Origin: an uncultured Bacteroidota bacterium
GTDB lineage: Bacteria > Bacteroidota > Bacteroidia > Chitinophagales > Chitinophagaceae
Length of the DNA: 8,650 nt
Direction: 5' to 3'
Assembly: GCA_903847655.1 (NCBI GenBank)
Contig: CAINEG010000122.1
Span: 1-8,650, forward strand
Notes under the pieces: model-generated
Databases searched by the model: none
Seen by the model: the letters and a program-made list of their open reading frames with translations, nothing else
What the model was told of the DNA's origin: nothing
Shown: positions 1 through 6,628 of the stretch, one piece after another
Layout: each line of letters begins with the position of its first letter
Position numbering within the stretch: position 1 is the stretch's first letter
Made by a program: the position numbers and the translations under genes

Positions 1-281
1 ATCATCGCATCGGCTAAGCCTGGTCCTAAATTAGTAGCACCAGGACCACTAGTAGCAAATACCACGCCTACTTTTCCAGAGGTACGCGCATAGCCTTGTC
101 CAGCAAGGATGCCGCCTTGTTCATGTCTTACTAAAATATGTTTTAGTTGATCATTGTAATCGTAGAGTGCATCATAGATAGGCATGATGGCTCCACCTGG
201 ATAACCAAATATAGTTTCGGCTCCCTCTTCAATACAAGCTTCTAAAACTGCTTGAGCTCCTGTTAATTTTTTCGTTGCCAT
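1..281 (-). CDS. ilvB: Acetolactate synthase large subunit (partial, N-terminal 93 codons)
   Basis: This is the N-terminal part of the thiamine-diphosphate enzyme that condenses two pyruvates to acetolactate, or pyruvate with 2-ketobutyrate, as the first common step to valine, leucine and isoleucine. The gene runs off the left edge. Visible residues show the start of the PYR domain: [15 protein letters not shown] (25-39), RHEQG (52-56) with the invariant cofactor-activating glutamate E54, GYAR (63-66) and TSGPGATN (77-84). The ATG at 281 lies 10 nt after the ilvD stop and is preceded by an A-rich stretch rather than a clear Shine-Dalgarno sequence, so it is co-transcribed with ilvD. Two places differ from the family pattern I remember: GGILAG after RHEQ, where A-x-H-x-A is usual, and [10 protein letters not shown], where NLVTGLADAM is usual. 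Other ThDP enzymes share this fold, but the ilvD neighbour and the motifs make acetolactate synthase by far the best call. The regulatory subunit ilvN is not in view. Confidence 0.95.
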   Translation of the reverse strand, partial: MATKKLTGAQAVLEACIEEGAETIFGYPGGAIMPIYDALYDYNDQLKHILVRHEQGGILAGQGYARTSGKVGVVFATSGPGATNLGPGLADAM

Positions 282-291
282 AATTTTCTTT

Positions 292-1971
292 TTATGCCTG
301 GTCCGTTACACATCCTTCACTTGCATCTTTAACCAACTGTGCATATTTCCATAATACACCATTGGTTGCTTTTAATACAGGTATTGGTTGTGCTGCTTTT
401 CTTTTTGCAATCGTTGTTTCATCTACTTTTAAAGTCATGGTTCTTTTGGGAACATTCAATTCAATGATGTCTCCATCTTCTACTAAACCAATCAATCCAC
501 CTTTGTAGGCTTCGGGGGTAATATGTCCTACCACAAATCCGTGCGTTCCTCCACTAAATCTTCCATCGGTAATCAGTGCCACCGACTTACCTAAACCCGC
601 ACCAATAATGGCGGAAGTTGGTTTTAACATTTCAGGCATACCTGGTGCACCAACGGGTCCTACATTTTTTATCACCACTACATCACCCGCTTGTATTTTT
701 TTAGAATTGATGCCTTCGATAAGTGCATGCTCTCCATCAAATACACGGGCTGGTCCTGTAAACATATCTCCTTCTTTTCCAGAAATTTTTGCCACACTTC
801 CACCCGTTGCTAAATTGCCATACATAATTTGTAAATGGCCCGTTGCTTTGATTGGATTTTCTTTAGGATAAATTATTTTTTGTTGATCGAAATCTAAACT
901 TGGTGCTGTCGCTAAATTTTCAGCAATCGTTTTTCCTGTGACTGTTAAACAATCTCCATGCAACCATCCTTGTGCCAACATATATTTCATCACTGCAGGC
1001 ACACCACCATACTGATGCAAGTCCTGCATTAAATATTTTCCTGAGGGCTTGAAATCGGCCAAGACTGGAATTTTATCGCTGATGATTTGAAAATCATCTT
1101 GCGTGAATGCCACACCCACACTTTTAGCCATTGCAATCATATGTAGTACTGCATTCGTGCTTCCTCCTAAAACCATGATCACCGCTACTGCATTTTCAAA
1201 TGCTTTGCGTGTCATAATATCACGAGGCTTAATGTCTTTTTCTAATAATAAACGAATGGCTTTTCCTGCATCTCTACATTCTTGTTGTTTCTCTTCACTC
1301 AAGGCTGGATTAGAAGAAGAATAAGGTAAACTCATTCCCAAGGCTTCAATTGCTGCGGCCATGGTATTGGCTGTATACATACCACCGCAGGCGCCCGCAC
1401 CTGGACAAGCATGTTGCACAATTCCTTTGAAATCGGCATCGGACAATTGTCCTGCAATTTTTTGTCCCAAGGCTTCGAAGGCAGAAACTATATTTAAATC
1501 TTGTCCATTGTAATGTCCTGGTGCAATAGTTCCACCATACAACATAATTGCTGGTCGATTTAATCTACCCATCGCGATTAAAGAGCCTGGCATATTTTTA
1601 TCACATCCTGGTACTGCAATGAGTGCATCATAATATTGTGCCCCACAAACAGTTTCAATACTATCAGCAATTACATCACGGCTAACCAATGAATAACGCA
1701 TGCCATCCGTTCCATTACTCATGCCATCACTCACGCCAATGGTATGAAAAGTCAATCCTACTAAATCATTTGCCCAAACGCTTTTCTTGATATTATCCGC
1801 AAGTGCATTCAAATGCATATTACAAGTATTGCCATCATAACCCATACTCACCACACCCACTTGTGCTTTGTTTAAATCCGCATCCGTCAAGCCAATGCCA
1901 TAAAACATGGCTTGCGCCGCTGGTTGTGTTGGATCTAGCGTGATCGTTTTTGAATATTTATTTAGTTCCAT
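292..1971 (-). CDS. ilvD: Dihydroxy-acid dehydratase
   Basis: IlvD dehydrates 2,3-dihydroxyisovalerate and 2,3-dihydroxy-3-methylvalerate to the 2-keto acids that give valine, leucine and isoleucine. It is a cytoplasmic Fe-S enzyme. The 559-residue length is normal for the IlvD/Edd family. The three likely cluster cysteines are present: C50 (GNTCNMHL), C123 ([10 protein letters not shown]) and C195 ([12 protein letters not shown]). Likely Mg ligands are D82, D124, the usually carbamylated K125, and E447 in PGMPEML. The catalytic serine is S473 in [10 protein letters not shown]. The MYTANTM context and the leu/ilv neighbours favour IlvD over sugar-acid dehydratases or Edd. The start at 1971 (MELNKYSK) follows an A-rich leader and agrees with the expected N-terminus. 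It sits 72 nt after leuB, the largest gap in the operon, so an internal promoter is possible although none is convincing. It ends 10 nt before ilvB. Confidence 0.98.
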   Translation of the reverse strand: MELNKYSKTITLDPTQPAAQAMFYGIGLTDADLNKAQVGVVSMGYDGNTCNMHLNALADNIKKSVWANDLVGLTFHTIGVSDGMSNGTDGMRYSLVSRDVIADSIETVCGAQYYDALIAVPGCDKNMPGSLIAMGRLNRPAIMLYGGTIAPGHYNGQDLNIVSAFEALGQKIAGQLSDADFKGIVQHACPGAGACGGMYTANTMAAAIEALGMSLPYSSSNPALSEEKQQECRDAGKAIRLLLEKDIKPRDIMTRKAFENAVAVIMVLGGSTNAVLHMIAMAKSVGVAFTQDDFQIISDKIPVLADFKPSGKYLMQDLHQYGGVPAVMKYMLAQGWLHGDCLTVTGKTIAENLATAPSLDFDQQKIIYPKENPIKATGHLQIMYGNLATGGSVAKISGKEGDMFTGPARVFDGEHALIEGINSKKIQAGDVVVIKNVGPVGAPGMPEMLKPTSAIIGAGLGKSVALITDGRFSGGTHGFVVGHITPEAYKGGLIGLVEDGDIIELNVPKRTMTLKVDETTIAKRKAAQPIPVLKATNGVLWKYAQLVKDASEGCVTDQA

Positions 1972-2043
1972 ATTTTTTGTTCTTTAAAAAGCCATTGGTA
2001 AAATTACACCCCTTTTATCGCCTAACCTTAAGACGAATGTTTG

Positions 2044-3159
2044 TTAGATAATCGTTGACTTATGCAATCTTTCATGATGCACATGCCCTTCGCCTGTTAC
2101 TTGTTTTTCGATGTACTCACAAATCAAATCTCCAATGGCAGTGGTCGTATAACTATTCATTGGGTCAATGTCCTTGGTCACAAAGCCACTATTCAAACAC
2201 CAGGCTGCTGCATCTCTTACTAAGTTGGCTTCTTTGTTCAATCCAAAATGATCCAATAACATGGCCGATGACAATATAGAGCCCAGTGGATTGGCAATGT
2301 CTTTGCCTTTGGCTTGTGGATAAGAACCATGAATAGGTTCAAACAAAGCCACAGTATTGCCTACCGATGCAGAAGGCAATAAGCCCAATGAACCTGCTAG
2401 TACTGAGGCCTCATCGCTGATAATATCTCCAAATAAATTTTCGGTCAAGACCACATCAAACTGTGCTGGATTTAAAATGATTTGCATGGCAGCATTGTCT
2501 ACAAATAAATAATCTACCGCAACATCACTGTATTCTTTTGCAATGGCTTGCACTACTTTTCTCCACAAACGTGAGGTTTCTAAAACATTGGCTTTATCTA
2601 CCAAGGTTAATTTTTTTCTTCTTTTTTGCGCATGCTTGAATGCTAAATGGGCAATGCGTTCTATTTCAAATACGGAATAAGAACAATCATCTTTTGCTAC
2701 GGTACCATCTTCACTTAAACTTTTAGCACCAAAATAAATGCCTCCCGTTAATTCTCTGTAAATCACAAAATCTACATTTTCTAAATACTTTGGTTTTAAA
2801 GGAGTCAAATGTTGCAAGGCAGCATAAGTAGTGACTGGTCTAATGTTGGCAAACAATTGTAATTCTTTTCTCAATTTTAATAAGCCTTGCTCTGGTCTTA
2901 CTTTGGCAGTAGGATCATTGTCATATTTTGGATCTCCAATGGCACCAAATAAAATAGCATCACTGCTTTTACAAATGGTGATAGTTTCATCGGGCAATGG
3001 ATTGCCTGTTGCATCAATCGCGCAAGCGCCCATCATTGCATGCGTATAACTAAATTCATGTTTGAATTGTTTGGCGATGGTATCTAATACTTTGATGGAT
3101 TGTTGCGTTACTTCTGGTCCAATGCCATCTCCTAATATTACCGCTATTTTCTTTTGCAT
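2044..3159 (-). CDS. leuB: 3-isopropylmalate dehydrogenase
   Basis: LeuB oxidises and decarboxylates (2R,3S)-3-isopropylmalate to 2-ketoisocaproate with NAD+, the last leucine-specific step before transamination. Residues visible in the 371-residue product match the family: GDGIGPEV (10-17), substrate arginines R97, R107 and R135, TGGIYFG (138-144) with catalytic Y142, VDKANVL (187-193) with K189, metal-binding D221, D245 and D249, and EPIHGS (274-279) followed by GKDIANP (285-291) of the NAD site. Related isocitrate and tartrate dehydrogenases share the fold, but the substrate-loop leucines (GLLKLRKEL, 92-100) and the leuCD neighbours point to LeuB. The protein is somewhat longer than the roughly 350-360 residues I expect, because of a C-terminal tail (about 354-371) rich in histidine (HVHHERLH). 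The ATG at 3159 is 25 nt after the leuD stop and has AAGGA just upstream, closer than an ideal Shine-Dalgarno. Confidence 0.97.
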   Translation of the reverse strand: MQKKIAVILGDGIGPEVTQQSIKVLDTIAKQFKHEFSYTHAMMGACAIDATGNPLPDETITICKSSDAILFGAIGDPKYDNDPTAKVRPEQGLLKLRKELQLFANIRPVTTYAALQHLTPLKPKYLENVDFVIYRELTGGIYFGAKSLSEDGTVAKDDCSYSVFEIERIAHLAFKHAQKRRKKLTLVDKANVLETSRLWRKVVQAIAKEYSDVAVDYLFVDNAAMQIILNPAQFDVVLTENLFGDIISDEASVLAGSLGLLPSASVGNTVALFEPIHGSYPQAKGKDIANPLGSILSSAMLLDHFGLNKEANLVRDAAAWCLNSGFVTKDIDPMNSYTTTAIGDLICEYIEKQVTGEGHVHHERLHKSTII

Positions 3160-3184
3160 ATCCTTACTAATTAATTCTTTCTAA

Positions 3185-3772
3185 TTATTGTTGATTCACT
3201 TTTTCGTAGGCCTCTATTTCTTCTTTCATACTTAATAAATAATCAATATCATCATACCCATTTAACAAACATGTTTTTTTATAGGCATTGATCTCGAATT
3301 TTTGGGTAGACCCTGTAGCATCAATGGTAATGCTTTGTGCTGCTAGGTCAATGCTTAAAGTAGCTTCGGCACCTAAAGCAAATATTTCTTGTAAAAAAGC
3401 ATCTGTCACCGTTACAGGTAATACCCCATTGTTCAAGGCATTATTTTTAAAGATGTCTGCGAAGAAACTAGACACCACTACTTTAAAGCCATAATCCTGT
3501 AGGCTCCATGCAGCATGTTCACGAGAAGATCCACAGCCAAAATTTTTAGCCGCCACTAAGATTTCTCCTGCATATTTTTTTTGATTCAAAACAAAATCGG
3601 CCTTGGGTTTTGTTTCATCATCATTTTCATATCTCCAATCTCTAAATAAGTTTTTTCCAAAACCATCTTTAGTGGTGGCTTTTAAAAAACGCGCAGGTAT
3701 GATTTGATCCGTGTCTACGTTTTCGATGCGTAGCGGAATAAACCTACTTGTTATTTTTTGTAATGATTGCAT
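3185..3772 (-). CDS. leuD: 3-isopropylmalate dehydratase small subunit
   Basis: LeuD is the small subunit of isopropylmalate isomerase. With LeuC it converts 2-isopropylmalate to 3-isopropylmalate through the enzyme-bound alkene. The 195 residues are a normal length for the bacterial LeuD type that partners a roughly 465-residue LeuC, and longer than the archaeal/HacB-type small subunits (about 160-170). Visible motifs are [13 protein letters not shown] (18-30), the swivelling-domain signature [14 protein letters not shown] (78-91), [18 protein letters not shown] (103-120) and the C-terminal [11 protein letters not shown] (170-180). The ATG at 3772 is 20 nt downstream of the leuC stop and leuB follows after 25 nt, so it is an internal operon gene. 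Adjacency to leuC excludes a stray aconitase small domain. I see no truncation or missing key residue. Confidence 0.98.
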   Translation of the reverse strand: MQSLQKITSRFIPLRIENVDTDQIIPARFLKATTKDGFGKNLFRDWRYENDDETKPKADFVLNQKKYAGEILVAAKNFGCGSSREHAAWSLQDYGFKVVVSSFFADIFKNNALNNGVLPVTVTDAFLQEIFALGAEATLSIDLAAQSITIDATGSTQKFEINAYKKTCLLNGYDDIDYLLSMKEEIEAYEKVNQQ

Positions 3773-3792
3773 ACTATAATTATTTCTCTGCT

Positions 3793-5196
3793 TTAATTTA
3801 AAATTTCTCTGATGTCCGTAATTTTTCCCGTCAACAAAGCAGCAGCTGCTGTTAATGGGCTTGCTAGTAATGTTCTTGCGCCCGCTCCTTGTCGTCCTTC
3901 AAAATTTCTATTGCTGGTACTAATACAATATTCGCCTGCTGGAATTTTATCTTCGTTCATTCCTAAACAAGCACTGCATCCTGCTTGTCTTATTTCCACC
4001 CCTGCGGCTTCAAATATTTTATCCAACCCTTCTAGTTTGATTTGTTTGGCTACTTCTTGTGAGCCAGGAACAATCAATGTTTGAATGCTTGGATGTTTTT
4101 GTTTGCCTTTGATAATACTTGCGACCAATCTAAAATCTTCGATACGAGAATTGGTACAAGAGCCAATGAACACATGTTGTACAGGCATGCCCAATAAAGT
4201 TTGTCCAGCCGTTAAGCCCATATACTTTAATGCCTTCTCATAATTTTGTTTTTCAGTGGCATCGGTAAACCTTTCAATGGTCGGTAATTTTCCGTGCACG
4301 GATAAGCCCATGCCTGGATTGGTTCCGTAGGTAATCATTGGATCGATGTCTTCGGCTTTGATATTGATTTCTAAGTCAAATTTGGCATCTGCATCCGTAT
4401 ACAATTGTTTCCAAGCTGCTAATTTTTTATCCCAGTCTGCGCCCTTGGGTGCAAACAATCTTCCTTGTATATAATCAAAAGTAGTTTGATCTGGCGCAAT
4501 CATACCGCCTCGCGCACCCATCTCAATACTCATATTACAAATGGTCATGCGCGCTTCCATACTTAAGGCACGAATGGCCGATCCTGCATATTCTACAAAA
4601 TAACCTGTTGCACCACTGGCAGAAATTTGCGCAATGATGTATAAAATAATGTCTTTGGACACCACTCCCTTTTTTAATTCACCATCAATATTGATGCGCA
4701 TTAGTTTGGGTTTGCTTTGCATAACGCATTGTGCTGCAAAAACCATTTCTACTTCGCTGGTACCAATACCAAAAGCAATGGACCCAAAGGCACCATGGGT
4801 AGAAGTATGACTGTCGCCACATACAATGGTCATGCCAGGTTGCGTAATACCTAATTCTGGTCCAATCACATGCACAATGCCTTGGTTAGGATGTCCTAAT
4901 CCATACAATTCAACACCATGCTTTGTACAATTAGCTATTAAAGTATCTACTTGAAATTTTGACAAAGCATCCTTGATTGGTAATTCTTGATGCAGGGTAG
5001 GCACATTGTGATCCGCTGTAGCCACAATTTGTTGGGGTCTAAATAACCTAGCACCTCTTTTTTCAATCCCAGTAAAAGCTTGTGGACTGGTTACTTCATG
5101 AATCAAATGCTTATCAATATAAACAACAGAAGGACCATCATCAATGATCTTGACCACATGCTTATCCCAAATTTTATCAAATATTGTATGTCCCAT
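3793..5196 (-). CDS. leuC: 3-isopropylmalate dehydratase large subunit
   Basis: LeuC is the catalytic, [4Fe-4S]-carrying subunit of isopropylmalate isomerase, an aconitase-superfamily enzyme. From the ATG at 5196 the protein has 467 residues, typical for the bacterial LeuC type. Numbered from an in-frame TTG two codons upstream (5202), the cluster cysteines are C349 (IGSCTNSR), C409 and C412 ([10 protein letters not shown]). Other landmarks are [16 protein letters not shown] (28-43), ADHNVPT (63-69), [13 protein letters not shown] (128-140) and [14 protein letters not shown] (436-449). I prefer the [18 protein letters not shown] resembles normal LeuC N-termini, whereas TTG would add only two residues. 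An in-frame stop lies just upstream, so no longer start is possible. The leuA stop is 20 nt upstream of this ATG and leuD starts 20 nt downstream of its stop. It works as a heterodimer with LeuD. Confidence 0.97.
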   Translation of the reverse strand: MGHTIFDKIWDKHVVKIIDDGPSVVYIDKHLIHEVTSPQAFTGIEKRGARLFRPQQIVATADHNVPTLHQELPIKDALSKFQVDTLIANCTKHGVELYGLGHPNQGIVHVIGPELGITQPGMTIVCGDSHTSTHGAFGSIAFGIGTSEVEMVFAAQCVMQSKPKLMRINIDGELKKGVVSKDIILYIIAQISASGATGYFVEYAGSAIRALSMEARMTICNMSIEMGARGGMIAPDQTTFDYIQGRLFAPKGADWDKKLAAWKQLYTDADAKFDLEINIKAEDIDPMITYGTNPGMGLSVHGKLPTIERFTDATEKQNYEKALKYMGLTAGQTLLGMPVQHVFIGSCTNSRIEDFRLVASIIKGKQKHPSIQTLIVPGSQEVAKQIKLEGLDKIFEAAGVEIRQAGCSACLGMNEDKIPAGEYCISTSNRNFEGRQGAGARTLLASPLTAAAALLTGKITDIREILN

Positions 5197-5216
5197 TGTC
5201 AACTTTTATTTTGCTT

Positions 5217-6380
5217 TTATTTATTATACGCTGCTGCCATGGCTTGTAAATCTTCCTCTTTTACTTCTTTCTTTTGATCGGCGATTTGTAAAAAACTTGG
5301 ATACAAAATATCAATATCATTTCTTGTATATTGATAGCCTAATTTTTGCAAACGATGCGCCAGTGCACTTCTTCCACTACGTGCGGTCAAAACTATTTTA
5401 CTATCTTCTGCACCTACTTCTGCAGGATTAATGATCTCATAAGTTTGTGCTTCTTTTAAAAATCCATCCTGATGAATGCCTGAGGAATGTGAAAATGCAT
5501 TGGCGCCCACAATAGCTTTATTGGGTTGTACCGCCATTCTCATAATTTCAGAAACCTCATGACTGATGGGGTTCAATAATTTTGGATTGATATTAGTATA
5601 ATAACCTAAATCTTTGTGTTGATTCAATACCATCACTACTTCTTCAAGCGCTGTATTACCAGCTCTTTCTCCTAGTCCGTTGATGGTACATTCTATTTGT
5701 CTTGCACCTCCCATCACACCTGCAATGGAATTAGCCGTAGCCAATCCTAAATCGTTGTGACAATGACAGGATAAAATTACTTTTTCAATCCCTGCTACGT
5801 GATTGGATAAGTATTCCATTTTGGCTTGGTATTGATAAGGCAAACAATACCCTGTGGTATCAGGAATATTTAATGTGGTGGCTCCCGCTTTAACCACTGC
5901 TTCTATGACTCTTGCTAAAAATTCATTCTCTGTTCTTCCTGCATCTTCTGCATAAAATTCTACATCGTCTGTAAAATTACGCGCCAACTTAACAGCAGCA
6001 GTTGCACGTTCTATAATTTCTTCTCTGGTGGTATTAAATTTGTATTTGATGTGTAAATCAGAAGTGCCAATGCCAGTATGTATTCTAAAACGCTTGGCGG
6101 GTTTTAAGGCAGCGGCTGCCACTTCAATATCATTTTGTACCGCACGGGACAAACCACAGACCACTGTATTTTTTAAAGTTTTAGCAATTTGATTCACCGA
6201 CTCAAAATCGCCGGGACTTGAAACAGGAAATCCAGCTTCTAAAATATCCACGCCCAGTTCTTCCAAACGCACGGCCAATTCCAATTTTTCTTTGGTATTT
6301 AGTTTACAACCTGGTACTTGTTCTCCATCTCTTAGCGTAGTATCAAAAATGAATACTTTCTGGCTTTTTTGCTGACTCAT
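5217..6380 (-). CDS. leuA: 2-isopropylmalate synthase, short form without regulatory domain
   Basis: LeuA condenses 2-ketoisovalerate with acetyl-CoA to 2-isopropylmalate, the committed step to leucine. The 387 residues hold the HMGL-like TIM barrel: [16 protein letters not shown] (12-27) with metal ligand D13 and catalytic R17, [13 protein letters not shown] (206-218) with metal ligands H206 and H208, [16 protein letters not shown] (234-249) with N242, and SGIHQDG (300-306) in the linker. The protein stops near residue 387, so the C-terminal LeuA dimer/allosteric domain of the roughly 510-560 residue enzymes is absent. The stop is followed in order by leuC, with no remnant, so this is a natural short form and not a frameshift. 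GEQVPGC in place of GEQSPGA fits short LeuA proteins of Bacteroidota as I remember them. Homocitrate or citramalate synthases have similar size and motifs, but the adjacent leuCDB makes LeuA the best call. It is the first gene of the operon and has a structured leader of about 100 nt or more. Confidence 0.94.
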   Translation of the reverse strand: MSQQKSQKVFIFDTTLRDGEQVPGCKLNTKEKLELAVRLEELGVDILEAGFPVSSPGDFESVNQIAKTLKNTVVCGLSRAVQNDIEVAAAALKPAKRFRIHTGIGTSDLHIKYKFNTTREEIIERATAAVKLARNFTDDVEFYAEDAGRTENEFLARVIEAVVKAGATTLNIPDTTGYCLPYQYQAKMEYLSNHVAGIEKVILSCHCHNDLGLATANSIAGVMGGARQIECTINGLGERAGNTALEEVVMVLNQHKDLGYYTNINPKLLNPISHEVSEIMRMAVQPNKAIVGANAFSHSSGIHQDGFLKEAQTYEIINPAEVGAEDSKIVLTARSGRSALAHRLQKLGYQYTRNDIDILYPSFLQIADQKKEVKEEDLQAMAAAYNK

Positions 6381-6382
6381 CG

Positions 6383-6451
6383 TTACTCTTTTATTTTGTT
6401 ACAGATTCCATGCCTTTTGACTTGTTTTTGGCGGAAACATTTTGCAAGCAT
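6383..6451 (-). CDS. Possible 22-residue leader ORF upstream of leuA
   Basis: An ATG at 6451 opens 22 codons ([20 protein letters not shown], then KE) ending in TAA at 6385-6383. Only two bases (CG) separate this stop from the leuA ATG, an arrangement that would allow translational coupling or reinitiation. The predicted peptide is basic, with five lysines and two arginines. It has only one Leu, one Val and two Ile, so it lacks the run of leucine codons expected of a classical leu leader peptide. There is no good Shine-Dalgarno sequence, only AATAAG before the ATG, which is normal for this group. A 13-codon ORF in another frame (ATG at 6440) also lies inside it, so a chance ORF is quite possible. 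I list it because of its placement, not its sequence. Confidence 0.2.
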   Translation of the reverse strand: MLAKCFRQKQVKRHGICNKIKE

Positions 6452-6478
6452 CTTATTGATTATGAACCTTTTACAGAT

Positions 6479-6502
6479 AAAAAACGGGCTTATGGCCCGT
6501 TT
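6479..6502 (-). terminator. Intrinsic-terminator-like hairpin in the leuA leader (candidate attenuator)
   Basis: On the minus strand AAACGGGC (6502-6495) pairs perfectly with GCCCGTTT (6489-6482) across a 5-nt loop CATAA, and the stem runs into a stretch of six T (6484-6479). This is the form of a Rho-independent terminator pointing toward leuA. On the plus strand the same stem is followed by ATTG rather than a T-run, so the orientation is clear. No minus-strand gene ends nearby: the next one to the right ends at 8204, on the far side of an oppositely oriented gene. The hairpin is therefore best placed in the leuA leader, 99 nt before the start codon. Whether it works as an attenuator, or as a stabilising 5'-end hairpin of a transcript starting near 6503, cannot be decided here. 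Confidence 0.6.
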
Positions 6503-6508
6503 ATTGTT

Positions 6509-6539
6509 CAAATTTAGCCCAATTCACAAGTAATTCACA
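6509..6539 (-). promoter_or_regulatory. Candidate Bacteroidota-type promoter for the leu/ilv operon
   Basis: TAAATTTG (6516-6509, minus strand) matches the Bacteroidota primary-sigma -7 consensus TAnnTTTG exactly. Exactly 19 nt upstream lies TGTG (6539-6536), a three-of-four match to the -33 element TTTG at the usual spacing. Transcription would begin a few bases past the box, around 6505-6502, immediately before the hairpin at 6502-6482, and would give a leader of about 123 nt. The sequence is AT-rich, so a chance match to the -7 box is possible. No other position upstream of leuA matches it exactly. Confidence 0.4.
6521..6539. repeat. Tandem 8-bp direct repeats, 11-bp period, overlapping the candidate leuA promoter
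   Basis: AATTCACA occurs at 6521-6528 and again at 6532-6539 on the plus strand (TGTGAATT on the minus strand). The 11-bp period is close to one helical turn, so a protein binding both copies would sit on one face of the DNA. The two copies fill the spacer and the -33 position of the candidate leuA promoter, which is where a repressor or activator could act. No known regulator motif is recognised. Confidence 0.4.
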
Positions 6540-6628
6540 TTCTTTTTATAGTTATTTTACATTGTGTAATAGGAGTAGAATTGAATTAAATGATTGATAA
6601 TCAATAACTTGACCACAAATTAGCTACG

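Larger units (their letters stand above)
6453..6607. repeat. 11-bp inverted repeat enclosing the leuA leader hairpin
   Basis: TTATTGATTAT occurs on the plus strand at 6453-6463 and on the minus strand at 6607-6597. Two more bases match after a single mismatch (13 of 14). The copies are inverted and enclose the hairpin, the promoter-like box and the direct repeats. In DNA they could be paired operator sites. In a minus-strand RNA that starts upstream of 6607 they would pair as a long-range stem whose 3' arm lies directly before the leader ORF start at 6451. The right-hand copy also overlaps a 13-bp palindrome, ATTGATAATCAAT (6593-6605). Confidence 0.4.
6381..6628. promoter_or_regulatory. Divergent intergenic region between leuA and the 522-residue gene
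   Basis: This 248-bp region must hold the start signals of both divergent genes. Features toward leuA are listed separately. Toward the plus-strand gene I see only a weak promoter candidate: TAGAATTG at 6576-6583 (five of six fixed positions of TAnnTTTG) without a matching -33 element. Short dyads are also present, TTACA-TTG-TGTAA at 6557-6569 and ATTGAT-A-ATCAAT at 6593-6605. The latter ends 23 bp before the ATG at 6629. No tRNA, known riboswitch fold or mobile-element end is apparent. Confidence 0.6.

Noticed and set aside
608..871. Plus-strand open frame inside ilvD, and similar frames at 1103-1324, 2055-2279, 2831-3049, 3288-3494, 3812-4084 and 5080-5431
   Set aside because: These are antisense shadows of well-supported enzyme genes, with low-complexity or composition-driven translations and no family motifs.
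1972..2043. Possible internal promoter in the leuB-ilvD gap (TAATTTTA at 2006-1999, minus strand)
   Set aside because: It matches five of six fixed -7 positions but has no -33 element at suitable spacing, so it is too weak in AT-rich sequence.
5197..5202. TTGACA upstream of leuC resembling a sigma-70 -35 box
   Set aside because: It overlaps the leuC start and has no -10 partner upstream of the gene. Bacteroidota primary promoters do not use this element.
6507..6551. Minus-strand short frame reading KECELLVNWAKFEQ directly before the hairpin, with adjacent Leu-Leu-Val codons
   Set aside because: It looked like an attenuator leader peptide, but the frame has no ATG, GTG or TTG before the Leu-Leu codons after its upstream stop. 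Starting at the internal GTG would exclude both leucines.
6557..6569. TTACA-TTG-TGTAA dyad in the divergent region
   Set aside because: Five-base AT-rich arms are expected by chance, and it matches no regulator site I know.
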